Assembly: GCA_025765615.1 (NCBI GenBank)
Contig: JAIVFJ010000221.1
Coordinates: forward strand, 1 to 64,000
Origin: Zopfochytrium polystomum
Taxonomy: Eukaryota > Chytridiomycota > Chytridiomycetes > Chytridiales > Chytridiaceae
Direction: 5' to 3'
DNA: 64,000 bases
Under the pieces are notes generated by a model. That model was not told where the DNA came from, made no database searches, and saw only the letters and a list, made by a program, of their open reading frames with translations. A program made the position numbers and the translations under genes. Positions 11,747 to 22,693 of this stretch are shown in pieces (position 1 is the first letter of the stretch; each line of letters begins with the position of its first letter).

Positions 11747-12997
11747 TCACCTCCACCATGGCCCGTCGCCGCCGCCGCCACCGGGCCTCTCGCACGTGCC
11801 CGGCATGTCCGGGCGCGCGACGGGCGGCGGGCGGCAGACCAAGCCGGGCCCGCAGACGCCCGGGAAGCGCACGAAGCCGCCGCATCGGTCGCCGAGGCCG
11901 CGCAGCGGGTGGCACGCGCCGGCGCGCGTGCGACCGCCTCCCTCTCCACCTCCTCCTCCTCCTCCTCCCACTCCACCACCACCACCACCACCGCCGTTCT
12001 GATTGGTCACAGTTGCAGAAGCAGTGGCCCCTCCATGACGGCCGGCGGCGGTCGCGGAAGAAGCGGACCACGAAGAGGCAGCGGGGTCGTAGCCGTGGTA
12101 GTCCGGGTCGAGGACGCAGGTGAGGTTTTTGGGGTAGCAGACGGGGTCTGTGGGGCGCGGGGGCGCGTCGAGAGCGGCGGGGCCGCAGGGGTCGCCGACA
12201 GCGAGGGCATAAGGGGCGCAGACGCCGGCGGGTGGGGACTGGCAGGTGAAGCCGGGGCGGCAGGGAGCTTTTTTTTTTTATTTTTAAATATTTTTTTTTG
12301 GGTGCGGGGTCGGAGTGAGAAAACGTCGATGAATGATGATACAACGAAAAAAAGTTCGCCAAACCGCACTCACTCACCAACATCCGGGTCGCACGGCGCC
12401 CCGACTGCCCCTCCTCCGCCGCCGCCGCTCGTCTGCACCGGCACAACAACAGTCGACTCGGCCCCCGCCGTGGAAGCAGTAGAAGTTTCCCTCCCACGGC
12501 CCACGACCGACTTTGTAGTAGCGGAAGAGTGCGCCGCGGAGTGGCCGTCGTCGTGGGACTCGCCGTCGCCGTCATCCGTGGTGGTGGTGGTGGTGGTAGT
12601 TGCGGTGACAGTGGGGGTCGTCGTCGCCGTCGAGCTGAGGGAGTGGGTCAAAGAGTCGTGGTCGTGGTGGTGGTGGCGGCTAGACGACGAGGACGACGAG
12701 TGCGAGTGCGAGTTCGAGCGCGGGCGCGGGTGCGGGTTGGCGAGGGCCACTGGGTTGGCTGTTTGGTGGAGGGATGGAGAGACGTGCGGAGGGGGGTCAG
12801 TCCAGCCAGCTCAGTCCGTGTGTGTGGAGTCCGCGCGCCTCCAACAACGTACGAGTAAGAAGGGCGAGTACAACCGCCACAAACACCAGTTTTAGTAGCA
12901 TCAGGAGCAAGGGCACTGCAGCGACGACGCGGGGCGGGCTTCCCCTTTGGCCGCGGGCGCGGCGCAGAGTCGCGATGCGGCGGTGGCGGCGGTTCAT
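11747..12997 (-). CDS. Secreted cysteine-rich protein, function unknown
   Basis: Three exons on the minus strand: 12997-12853, 12758-12378 and 12267-11747, giving 348 residues in consistent phase. Exon 1 starts MNRRHRRIATLRRARGQRG and contains a strong signal-anchor-like segment, PLLLMLLKLVFVAVVLALL. Exon 2 is Ser/His/Thr-rich and ends in PCDPDV. Exon 3 carries two cysteine modules: PCRPGFTC...GVCAPYALAVGDPCGP...VCYPKNLTCVLD, and, after a Gly-rich linker, ACHPLRGLGDRCGGF...GVCGPGLVC...GTCERP. The spacing GDxCGG-x6-CGPGLxC recalls the IGFBP/prokineticin type of disulfide module, but this is only a resemblance. Likely extracellular or cell-surface. The splice junctions bring cysteine motifs together (PCDPDV|APCRPG), which supports the model. 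Confidence 0.72.
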
Positions 12998-13450
12998 TCC
13001 TTATGGCTTTTGCCTGTGCTGGAGGTGCTGGCTGCTGTTTGCTAGTATAATAAATAGGTAAACTGAATGCCAAGGAATTGTCTCGGGACGCGGGCCGGCT
13101 GCAACCACCCGTCACAACGTCGGATGATCCCACTTGACGCATACTGCCGTGTTGTTCATGTCTTCGCGGTGCGTCGTCTCGACCACGGAATTCTCCGAGT
13201 TTGCCAAGCGATCCCGCCCTTGTGCCCCTCCCGCCCGCCGAAACGGCGCTGCCCTGCTTAATAATGTCGGAGCCGGAAGGCGGAAACGCACTTCTTTGAC
13301 TCCCATTGCTTGGCAGCGTGCACGACCACATCCTACCAATCCGCGCTGTCAGGGCATTGTTACCACCAATGTCGATACTGTATTGAACAAAGCCAGCGGG
13401 CCCAGCCCCTCACCCCCTTTCCCCCTTTTTCCCCCACCAACCATCCAAAC
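12998..13450. other. Intergenic upstream of the Cys-rich gene
   Basis: Lies between the start of the Cys-rich gene and the stop of the UBX gene, both on the minus strand. No further gene seen. Confidence 0.5.
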
Positions 13451-15164
13451 TCAAAACACGACCGCCAGCGCCGAGCTGGGGACAAGCTTCAAATCCTTCA
13501 GAGTAGCCGACCGGTCCACCAGTTCGACCTTGGGGAACGGCGTGAAAATCTTGAAACTTCCCGGTGACGCCCCCGTCTTTTCGCTGACAAACGTAAAGAG
13601 CGAGTCAAGCACGTCGTCGCTCTTGAAAGTTTGAGTCAAGACGCTGCCGGTGGATAGGCGGAACTTGTAAAGGAGAAGAAAGAATTTAGTCGATGGATGG
13701 ATGTTTAATACATAAGCTCGAACAACACGAAATTTCCAAACTATTCCAAAGAGGAAAAAGAGCTTACTTGAATCCTCGCCTCGGCGTATTCCTTTGGTGC
13801 ACTTGAAGAAGCAGCAGGCAGCGACGTGGTTGATGATGATGCGGACACAGCTGCAGCTTGCGTAGACAACCCTTGCCTCTCCAGTTTCTCTTTCTCAATC
13901 TGGTTTTCACGCGGAAACAAAAAAGAATAAGTTTCAGCGTTTTCAGCGAAACGGGTGGGGGAGCGACTGCCGCCAAACAGCACCGTACCCTCGCGGCCCT
14001 GTCCTTCTTATCGGCCTCAATCTGCGCGCGAATCTTGGCCTTTGCAATCTTCTCCGCCTCCTTCTCCCTCCGCTTCTCCTCCAGCTGCTTCTTCATCTCA
14101 ATCTCCTTGTGCTTCTCCTTCAGCTCCGTGAGCTCCTGGCCCGTCTTGCGCCGGACCTGCTCGCGCGACTTCGACTCTGCGATTTCCTGCAGCCGCTTCT
14201 CCTCTTTCCGCGCCGCGAGGCGCGCCTTCAGCTCGGCCAGCTTGGCTGCTTTTTCTTCTTCGGTGAGCGGCTTGATTTGCTCGACCGACTCGGAAAAGTT
14301 TTGGTGCCCGGTTTTGATGGCGTGCGCTTCGGCCGATGTAGCTGTGTTTGGTTTTTTTTTTTGTTTTTTTTTTTGGAATGGGCCGCAAACGAACGACCGA
14401 AACGGGGAGATGGGAGGTGAGTGTGTGGGGGGAACGCGGTTGGATGACATGGTTGCCCAGCGCGATGAGGGTAAAGCTGTCAGTGGAGGAGCAGTGGGGA
14501 GGGTTGTGGCGAAGCGTCCAGCGGGGTTTGACATGAACGCGCGGCACTGTTGCGGCACCCCTTCTCACCATCCCTCAGGAGCCGCCCGCAATCGTCGCAC
14601 TTGAGGGACGCAGCGGTAGCCTGCTCGGCCGAGATCTCGCCGTCATCCGCGGGGGCGTCCGCAGCAGCAGCAGGCTCGTCCGCGACGTCGTCCGGTTCGT
14701 CGGCGTGGGCGAACAGCCTTTTAGGTTTTTTTGGGGGTGTTTTTGGAGTTGCGGTGGCAGCGAAAGCGGCAAAGCAACAGGGTAAGCGAAACATCGGAGC
14801 GTAGCGGGGGACACCCTCGCGGGCGGAATGGGTGCTCACCAGTCCATGGCGGGTTGCAGCCCAGCATTCTTGGTGGCCTTCAAGGCACGGGTGCTGCGCA
14901 GGGATGAGAGAGAGAGAGTGAGAGAAAGAGGGACACACGGTCAGTGAGGTAAAGAAGAAGCCATGCATGCTGACGGAAACAAAACGCGCGCGCGTGCACG
15001 GCTAAACATCGACCGCGAGCTCTCTTTCGCTTCGCCGCCGCCGATCGAGCACGCACAATGCGGGTAGGTTGGTGGCCGATGGCAGGGGTCAAGGAGGCTG
15101 GACTCCCTTACACTTTGGCCTCCGAGAAGCCCATGTCGATGAGCGTCTGTCGATCTGACGGCAT
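13451..15164 (-). CDS. UBA-UBX domain protein (UBXN1/SAKS1-like p97 cofactor)
   Basis: Adapters of this type bind ubiquitin by the UBA domain and Cdc48/p97 by the UBX domain. Six exons on the minus strand (15164-15112, 14893-14840, 14717-14569, 14341-13989, 13899-13768, 13663-13451) give 317 residues, all in phase. Residues 1-40 form the UBA (TLIDMGFSEAKVTRALKATK, LQPAMDWLFAH). A KCDDCG motif follows, then KTGHQNFSESVEQIKPLTEE, a stretch typical of the UBXN1 family. A charged coiled coil spans roughly residues 120-240. The C-terminal UBX domain reads FRLSTGSVLTQTFKSDD...LKDLKLVPSSALAVVF-stop. The next gene on the same strand is the acyltransferase upstream, 304 bases away. Confidence 0.9.
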
Positions 15165-15468
15165 GTTGCGGTGGCGTTTGTGACTTGTGATTGTTGTGAC
15201 TTGAACCAGAATAGTCGCAAAATTACAAAGGGAAAGATCCAGGAATGGCTGTTGGCCCCCTTCCAACGGCCCCGCTCCAACGCTGCGCAACACAACACCT
15301 TCCTTATTGCCCTTCCCACCGGCCTTTCATACAGTCAGTCCCCCACAACCACAAAATGCGACGACCAAGAAAACGACGACGGAATGAGGGAGAGAGAGGT
15401 GGAGAGGGAGGCGACGATGAAACAACGACAAGGCGAAGACACGGTCACCCATACGCGAACCAACACCT
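15165..15468. other. Intergenic between UBX and LOA1-like genes
   Basis: 304 bases between two minus-strand genes; upstream region of the UBX gene. Nothing else recognised. Confidence 0.5.
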
Positions 15469-17083
15469 TCACTTCTTCTTCTTGCTCTCTCGCTCAACAA
15501 AGTAGTCGAAAAACTCGACCTTGTCCTTCACCCCCAACCCCGTCATCCGAAGCCGCGTAACCTGCCCCAGCAACCCAGCGACCACGGCCGTCACCTGGGG
15601 CAGCGCAACGACTTGTCCTCCGCCTGCCGGCGCAGGGCTCTTCTCAGCCGCCTTGCGCCCGTCGTCCCACACGGGTGCAAGCGCCGCCGACGCTTCCTCC
15701 GTCGCCAGAACCCTCACCTCCATCCGGTTCACCCACTGCGCCGCGAGCCCAATCACGTGGCTGAGCTTGCCGCCGACGGTGTACGACGGGCAGTACTCCT
15801 CGTAGTCGTAGCGGATGCCGTGGACGTGGACACGCGGTGGAGCCGACGCAGCCGCGCTCGCATCGGCACCAGCCGGTTTGCCGTCGAACGACCAGATCTG
15901 CTCCAGCACGGGCGTGAACCGGATCAAGCCGCGCCCGTTCGTCGTCGTGGCTTCGGGAAAGACGACGATCGGGCCGAGCTGCTTGGCGCGGGCTTCGGTG
16001 ACGACGGCGGCGAGGGTGTGGGTGTCGAGAGGGTCGGACAGGTTCGGATAGTCGCCGACGGTTAATATGGCCTCGAGGAACGTGACCTTGTGGACTTTTC
16101 CCGCGGCGGACACGTGCAGGAATACTGGTGAGTACCTTGGGGATTCAGTTCACAAAGCTGTTTTTAGTGGTTTTGCTTGGAGCGGGGACCCAGCTCCACT
16201 TCGAGCTCGTGAAGGGAAAGTCTCACATAGTCTGAAAGTAGAGTATGTCGACGTAGGAGGAATGGTTGGCGACTATAACATCTCCGTGAGTGATCGCTTT
16301 GGAGTCCTTGAACTTTTTCGCCTCTTCTCGCTCTTTCAATCTTCAATCGGAATGAGATTCGCGCTTCGGGGACGAACAAACATACAACCCTCCAAAATTC
16401 TCACCCTTTTCGCAGATTGACCGTCGACACTTTAATCCAGTAAAACCCAAGCAAATGAAGGGCTAACCTTCCCATCACCAGCGACACTCCTCGCGTCCAG
16501 CCTCGCCTGATTGCCGGAAAGTAAAACTGAAGACGGTTCGTAGTGAGCCCCGATTGCAAGGTTTCAGCTCCCAACACCTCGAAGAAAAACTCACCAAAAC
16601 CTCGAGCCGCGACAAAAGCCATCCCAACGCGCCGATCACGACAACGAGGAGAAGCTTGATTCCAGCAAGCAAAGGGCCGGGAAAGATCGACTTGACCGTT
16701 GTGTTGAGGGAGCGGAGGGTGGTTTCATCTGCGGCGGTGCGCAGCCGTTTCGGGGGAAGGAAGGGGGGAATTCCCGTCCCAGGATCGCGCCATCGAGAGT
16801 ACTGGAAGGAGGCCAGGTTATATTTTTGCAGTGAAGATTGGGGGTGGGAAGGGAGAGTTATCGGTTGGAGAACCACACGCGTGGATGGATGCGACGGGCC
16901 GAACGGCGCAAAAGCAAGAGCTTGAGACCCGCTCTCTCCGTTCCTGCCGCGTGATCGGCGTGGCCTAACACGCTGAAAACACTTTGCGCAGCGAACGTCT
17001 CCAGTCAAAGCCTTGCGATAGCGTTGGGGAGGGTAGCCGACGATGGATGATGGGAGAGGAGCACGGCGTCTCACCTTCTCCAT
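15469..17083 (-). CDS. LOA1/VPS66-like lysophosphatidic acid acyltransferase
   Basis: Members of this PlsC-type family transfer an acyl chain to lysophosphatidic acid at the ER or lipid droplets. Five exons on the minus strand: 17083-17075 (MEK only), 16801-16595, 16526-16405, 16340-16227 and 16135-15469; 372 residues. It opens MEKYSRWRDPGTGIPPFLP, as in fungal LOA1-like proteins, then a membrane segment (IKLLLVVVIGALGWLL) and a second near RLALHLLGFYWI. The catalytic HX4D box is present in VANHSSYVDILYF, and the substrate-binding box reads FPEATTTNGRG, where most members have FPEGTTTNGR. The C-terminal lysines (ESKKKK) could be an ER retrieval signal. Its start codon is about 110 bases from that of ATG101 on the other strand. 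Confidence 0.88.
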
Positions 17084-17193
17084 GACGACGGCAAGTGTGT
17101 TGGGACAAAGGAAAGTGAACAAGAAAACACACACACACACACACACACACAGGCTCTACTTGTGTGACAAGACAAGTCGTACCAACCACAAGG
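17084..17193. promoter_or_regulatory. Bidirectional promoter region between LOA1-like and ATG101
   Basis: The 110 bases between two divergent start codons must hold the core promoters of both genes, or these overlap the coding ends. A CA microsatellite occupies about 17126-17151. No TATA box is seen. Confidence 0.5.
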
Positions 17194-18511
17194 ATGGATC
17201 CAATCGGTGGTGCAGCGCTGCCCTCGCCACGCATCGGCGGCGCACAATCCGCCGTGACCGCCTACGGTGGGATCTCATCATCGTCGGGCGCAGGCGGCGG
17301 CATCGGCATCGGCGGCATCCCGCCGCCAGACGCCCCAGTCGTCCATACGATCGATCTGGTGGGTGGTGGTGGCTGGCCGGGGGTCCAGCATCACAAACTG
17401 AAGGCAAAGCCCTGTGCTTGTTCCGTTTACAGACCGCAGATCGCTACTACCTCTCCAACGCTCTGAAAGGTGAAGAACGTTATCCCCCAGCAAAGCTACG
17501 GATGCATTGTTCCAGCGTCGACGGCCTGACATCAAGTGGAGCCATCCTTCATTCGATCATTTTTCACAGGGGATTTGTCGCGACGAAGCCTGTTGAGGTG
17601 ACCGTTGACGCTCTGGACGTAACTTATGTAAAGTACAACCTAGAAAAAAAGCGCGTTTCCCACTTTTGTTTACTTGACGTAGTGACACGCTTTCCCACGC
17701 AAATCGCAGGTGAAAGTCGAAGACCCGGAGGTTTGCCGAACGCCGAATGTTTCATTGCCGTTACACCTTCCTCTCACGCCACGTCCAAATAAAAAAAATA
17801 TAGGTGTCCAAGCTAATTGACGAAAAAGTCCTCGTATTTATCAAGAGTCTCGAAGCGCACTCGAGCTCGTCCACGTCGACCGCGTCCTCGCCGATAATCG
17901 GAACACCCGGCGCCGTCGGAGTCGTTGCCGCTGCCGCAGCGGCGGCTGGGTTTGGCAAAGCCCCCGCCGCGGCAGTGCACGCAATCTCGGTGCTCTTCTT
18001 GGAGCGAAGAGCGAAAAAGAGCACGTATTGGTTTTCCGTCAAGTCTGAAGAAGAAGTGTGCTGGGAGGTGAGTGGTGTGATGGGCTCCAGCTCTCTCCTG
18101 ATGCGTTTGCTGCGTGCCTTTTGCGCAACTGCAATAAACCTCCCCCCTTCACCCCCAAAAAAACAGCAATGGACGGTTCGAGTGTCCGTGACACAAGCTC
18201 GAACGGAGCGAGAACAGATTGAGGCGCGGAGGGCAGTCGAGGCGAACTTGCTTGGTTGCCTTCTGCGGTTGACTCAGTTAGCTAACGAGCAAAAAGATCA
18301 CGTTCCTCCCATCACAAATACCGACACGTACCCATTTCCCTTCCAGGTAGGTCTGTCCATGTATATGGGATAGTAATAATTTAATTTTTTTCCCGCTTAT
18401 GAAACCAATTTGTCTCAGATTGTCTTCAACAGTGCTCCGGATGCGTCGACGTGGGGGGGATTGATAAAAGGACTCATGAGCAACACTGGGCCTTCGGTTC
18501 TTGGCTTGTAG
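17194..18511 (+). CDS. ATG101: Autophagy protein ATG101
   Basis: ATG101 is the HORMA-domain partner of ATG13 in the ATG1/ULK1 complex. Six exons: 17194-17358, 17433-17627, 17710-17730, 17804-18067, 18167-18346, 18419-18511; 305 residues. Family marks are AILHSIIFHRGF, then VTYVKVEDPEVSKLIDEKV formed only after splicing a 21-base exon (VKVEDPE), then ERRAKKSTYWFSV, CWEQWTVRVSV and the C-terminal FPFQIVFNSAP...GLIKGLMS. An Ala-rich insertion follows SLEAHSSSS. The first exon (a Gly/Ser-rich 55-residue leader) is the least certain part, because most homologues are shorter there. ATG101 is absent from budding yeast but present in many other fungi. Confidence 0.88.
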
Positions 18512-19092
18512 TGTTCCTCCTTTATTATTTTCGTTTCTGGTTGTTTTTTTTTTTGTTTTTTTTTTGTTTTGCTTTATTGTAAGGCCTTCGCATCCGCAGC
18601 CCGGTTTGTTTTCGACCTCACGTTCTTGTGGTTCAAAGTCCCCTCTTTATTTTTTTCTTATTTTTTTTCCATTTTGTTACCCCGATTTCCCCCTATCCTC
18701 TCCTTGGTTTGGTTGGTTTGGTTGGATGGTTCCTTCTTGCACCTTTTAGCAAGAATGGGATGGGAGGGGGGAGTGGAGGAGGAGATGGAGGTGGGGCTTT
18801 TCTTGAAATAAATACGTTGCAGGGGAAAAAGGATTCCGTTTGCGCGGGGAGGTTTTGCGCTTGCGCTTACGGCCATCCAATCAATCAATTATCAATAATG
18901 ATAAATCCCCACTCGATGAAATATGGCTATTTAATTATATTTATACTTATGATCACTGCCACTCAGCTCCGTTCCACCCAACCAGCAGCTTCCGAGGAGG
19001 TCACGTTGCCCCTCTGTTGAGTGCGGAACCGAGAAACGCAAGCCACCAACCCAGCGACATATGCCCGACGACGCGGTTGGGTGAAGAGAGAC

Positions 19093-19097
<5 letters not shown>

Positions 19098-19130
<33 letters not shown>
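19098..19130. repeat. (GA)n microsatellite
   Basis: About 16 GA units, followed by imperfect CAAAGAGAGA units. Confidence 0.85.
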
Positions 19131-19131
<1 letters not shown>

Positions 19132-19596
19132 AAGAGAGACAAAGAGAGTGCTTGAATCAGGGGTCCTCCCTCCACGCCTTGCATGCAGCAGAGGTTCTGT
19201 CTGCCTGTCTGTCTTCCTGTCTGTATCACGCAAGCAACAGGAAAATTTCATGACAACACGGAAGACACGCGCTGAACGCCGCCATTGCACAAAGTGGAGA
19301 CCAATTTTCCTCGAATTGGGCAAGGCAAAAATAAAATAAAAAGTTCCAAAACATGAAAAGCACCTTGGCAAAAATGAATGGATCACGAAAATTCTCTTGC
19401 TCGCTCTTCTCTCTCTCTCCACTTCTCGCTCTGTCTGTCTGTCTTTAACAATCATTCGCGGCTGATCTTTTCAAAAAGCAGGAAGACAAAAGAGGAATAA
19501 AAATGAAATCAGAATTTTCATTATGTTTGTACGGTTTCCTTTTTCCGACTCTCCGCCCTGCGAGCTTGTTTCCTTCCTCCACGCCCCTGAAAAAGC

Positions 19597-19720
19597 ATCT
19601 CTCTCTGTCTCTCTGTCTCCCTCTCTCTCCCTCTCTCTCTCTCTTCCTCCCTGTCTCCCTCTCAGTCGCTCTCGTCTCTCTCTCTCTCTCTCTGTCTCTG
19701 TCTCTCTGGCTCTCTCTCTG
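19597..19720. repeat. Imperfect (CT)n/(TCTCTG)n array
   Basis: About 120 bases of CT-rich repeats with interspersed CTGTCTC and CCTCC units on the + strand. Confidence 0.85.
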
Positions 19721-19852
19721 TGTGGGCCATCAACCGCACATCGTGACCTTCTTCTCTCCGCTCCACCACCCACACAAACAAACCAAGAAAAGAGAGACAA
19801 AAAAAAATAAAAATAAAAAGTACATTTCCGCACTCACTCGCTCCACGACCGT

Positions 19853-19904
<52 letters not shown>
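19853..19904. repeat. (GA)n microsatellite, about 50 bp
   Basis: A nearly pure GA run just upstream of the membrane-protein gene; it opposes the CT array 150 bases earlier, so the two could pair. Confidence 0.9.
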
Positions 19905-19906
<2 letters not shown>

Positions 19907-20059
19907 TTGCCTGCCACACTGGGGTAGCAGCAGCCGCTCGTCCCTTCTTTGCTCGTCCTACTACCCTCCTACCTCGTGTCCCTTCCTTCCTCCCTCCCTC
20001 TCCTCTCTCCCTTCACCACACCTCTCCTGACCCGCGCCCGCGCGCGATCCCTCTCGAAA

Positions 20060-21646
20060 ATGAGCAATACCACTGACACGACGGCGACCACGCTGGTGAT
20101 CAGCAACGTCCTGCCACAGACCCGCTTCGACGTGTGCTGGCTCGAGCCACTCAACGGCGGCCAGCAGTGGAGCAAGCTCATGGGCTGCTCCCTGATCATC
20201 TACTCGTGGAGCTTTTCGCAGCGCAAGTCGCTCTGGAACGTCATCCTCGTCCACGCCATCGGCGGCCTCTTGGGAACCCTGCTGGAGAACGTGTGGGTCG
20301 CCGCCGCAAACTGCCACCTGATGACGCAAAAGCCAAATTCGACCAACTTTGAGCCGTCGAGCTTTGCGTACATCCTCTTTGTCAACGAGGTCAACTGGAT
20401 CGCCCACGAATCGACCGTCATTATTTACTCGTACATCAAGACGCGAATCGTCCTGAAAAACCCGACCGTCGAAAAGGTCGTCAACTACTTTTTGGGCGCG
20501 ATGTTCCTGGCCTACGTCGGCCTCCGCGTCAATATTGGCTGGCTGCGGTACAAGAACAACCAGCTCATGGACGAAGACATTGCCCTCGCCCACAACTACG
20601 TGTACATCGCGTGGCTCGTCGCGGACGCGGTCCTCATGGCGCTCCTGTTCCTCAACGTCCTGGACCACCTCCGGCAGAGCCGCCCCTCCGCCGCGGCGCG
20701 CGCCCGACACGGCCACATCGGGCACAACAGCAGCAGCACCAGCCACCAGTCCAACGTGGTCGTGAAATCCCTGCTCAATTCGTCCCTCCCGCGCTTCGCC
20801 GTCATCTTCTTCAACACGGCCATCATCTCGATCCTCAACTTCCTCCTCCGCAACCCAAACCTCGACGACTCGCTCGAGCTGACACTCAAAAACTTTTCAA
20901 AGTTCACCTCCATGGTCAAGGGCACGTACCCGACGCTGCTGCTCCTCGACATCCTGATGACCAGGTTCCTGCTCTACGCAAAGGACACGGCAAACTCGTC
21001 CGCGGATACGGCAAACACAAACAACGGCGGCGGCGGCGGCGGGGGCGGCGGCCTCGTGACCGGCGGCGGTATGGGCGGCGTCATCACCGCGCACGGGCTG
21101 CACGGCGCGAACCTCAGCCGCGGGTCGTTCGACCAGGGCAAGTCCTCGTCGGCGATGCGCGCGGGGTCCGTGTCGTACACGGGCAGCGGCAGCGTCGGCA
21201 GCGTGGTGAGCGGCGCCGGCGCGCCGCTGCTCGGCGGCGGGGCGGGGATGGGACAGACGACGGCGACGACGCACACGCAAATACAAGCGATGATAATGTA
21301 CCCGCCGCCGCCGGCGCCGCCGCTCTTCTCGCCGTCGGTGTCGTCGGCGACGACGACGTCGGGGACGCTCAGCAGCAGTGGCGGCGGCGGCGTGGGCGAC
21401 GTTGCGTACTACGGGCTGCGGTCTGCGCAGATCCTTTACGCGGACCCGAGCGGGGGGGTGGACGCGGGGGGCGATGGCGGCGACGGAGGGGGAGCGGGCG
21501 GGTTCACGTACAACCGGTACGTCGGCGGGGGGGTGACCGAGCGGCAGCAGGCGCCGCCGCAGCTGTACAGCAGCGGGGGCGGTGGCGGGAGACCGCTGCA
21601 GCACTCCAACTCCATCCGCAAGGCGAACCCCCAAACGAATTTCTGA
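20060..21646 (+). CDS. Multi-pass (about seven-segment) membrane protein, unknown
   Basis: Intronless frame of 528 residues starting MSNTTDTTATTLVISNVLPQ with an Asn-rich short N-terminus and no signal peptide. Hydrophobic segments, in order: LMGCSLIIYSWSF, NVILVHAIGGLLGTLLENVW, a long one including FAYILFVNEVNWIAHESTVI, NYFLGAMFLAYVGLRVNIGW, VYIAWLVADAVLMALLFLNV, FAVIFFNTAIISILNFLL and YPTLLLLDILMTRFLLYA, i.e. about seven. A Gly/Ser-rich, probably cytosolic tail of about 210 residues follows. The topology would suit a receptor-like protein, but I recognise no conserved receptor motif and do not assign a family. Good coding signal: long frame, biased codon use and conserved-looking helices. 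Confidence 0.75.
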   Translation: MSNTTDTTATTLVISNVLPQTRFDVCWLEPLNGGQQWSKLMGCSLIIYSWSFSQRKSLWNVILVHAIGGLLGTLLENVWVAAANCHLMTQKPNSTNFEPSSFAYILFVNEVNWIAHESTVIIYSYIKTRIVLKNPTVEKVVNYFLGAMFLAYVGLRVNIGWLRYKNNQLMDEDIALAHNYVYIAWLVADAVLMALLFLNVLDHLRQSRPSAAARARHGHIGHNSSSTSHQSNVVVKSLLNSSLPRFAVIFFNTAIISILNFLLRNPNLDDSLELTLKNFSKFTSMVKGTYPTLLLLDILMTRFLLYAKDTANSSADTANTNNGGGGGGGGGLVTGGGMGGVITAHGLHGANLSRGSFDQGKSSSAMRAGSVSYTGSGSVGSVVSGAGAPLLGGGAGMGQTTATTHTQIQAMIMYPPPPAPPLFSPSVSSATTTSGTLSSSGGGGVGDVAYYGLRSAQILYADPSGGVDAGGDGGDGGGAGGFTYNRYVGGGVTERQQAPPQLYSSGGGGGRPLQHSNSIRKANPQTNF

Positions 21647-22645
21647 AAATACGCGCTGCAGGGCCTCTTTTTCTTGTCATCTCCTGTTTTTTTACGCGAC
21701 GCGAATACTCTTTGCCACCCCAACAACCAACCGCGGCAGCCTCCCAACCCAAAAAGCCCATGCAAATCATCTGCTCTAGAAAATCCTTTGTTGGAAAAAA
21801 AATAGGGGTGGTGAAGAGGGTTGTTTCGTTATAGAGTGTTTTATTTTTTTCTCGGATATCCCCAGAGTGAAAACGGGTTTTTCAGTGCGTGTGTGTCTTT
21901 CGGCGTTATGAATGGGGCCTGTCCCATTTCACCGTGATTCTTGCTTGGCTTTGTTTGATGATTCCCCACCGAGTATTGTGTTTTGGTTCTTTTGGGCACG
22001 CAGGAGTGTTGCGCCCTTGCTGAGAGAGTAAAAAAAAAAAAAAATGAGAGCCCAGCGAGACGGGTGCCTGAAGTGCTTCAAAGGTACCCGCTCACCCAAT
22101 CTGTAACCCTCCCATAATACATTCAACAGCTATGAAATTTCAAAACGCTGTGCTCTTCCTTTGGGAACTTCCGATCTCAGTGATGCCATCCTTCGAAGTT
22201 GTCTCATCATGTAGGTCCTAAACTTTGACGGTTGTCCTTTTGATCCACTCAGCGGGCCCACAGCCGTATCGGAGACGCACCACACTATCTCAGTGCCACA
22301 AAACTGTGACAGCCTGAAGAAGATATTTTCAGGCTATCGCTCTTATCTGCGAATCCAAAAAATCTATGCGAAAATGTGGATACCAGTTCAGGTCCTTCGA
22401 ATGCAATCCCCTCTGCCGGCTAGTCCAATTACAAACTAGAATATCGCAACTTGCTATTACAGTAAGGAAGCCAAGGCGCCGCTAAAAAGGCACCCGCACT
22501 TAGCTCAACACTGGGTGAAACCATAAAACCAGGCGGGGAATCAAATCCTGGCACTTGACGCGCACTTGTGTGCACTGTGACTATTGTATTTGTGCTCAAA
22601 TAGTCTGGACCATATAGATTGTGAATGTGGCATGCCCAATAACTA

Positions 22646-22693
22646 CCTTCCATCATCCATCATCAATGACCTTCCATCATCCATCATCAATGA
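22646..22693. repeat. 24-bp tandem duplication
   Basis: Two adjacent identical copies of CCTTCCATCATCCATCAT plus CAATGA. Confidence 0.85.

Larger units (their letters stand above)
18512..20059. other. Intergenic, purine/pyrimidine repeats
   Basis: No gene recognised. T-rich runs lie near 18540-18700, followed by three GA/CT microsatellites. The right part is the upstream region of the seven-segment membrane protein. Confidence 0.5.

Noticed and set aside
19400..19920. Open frames made of RERERE or SLSLSL in the GA/CT repeats
   Set aside because: They are pure microsatellite translations with no flanking coding sequence.
22470..22570. tRNA-like sequence with a GGGAATCAAATCCTGG segment
   Set aside because: No matching acceptor stem or A box at the right distance; no cloverleaf can be drawn.
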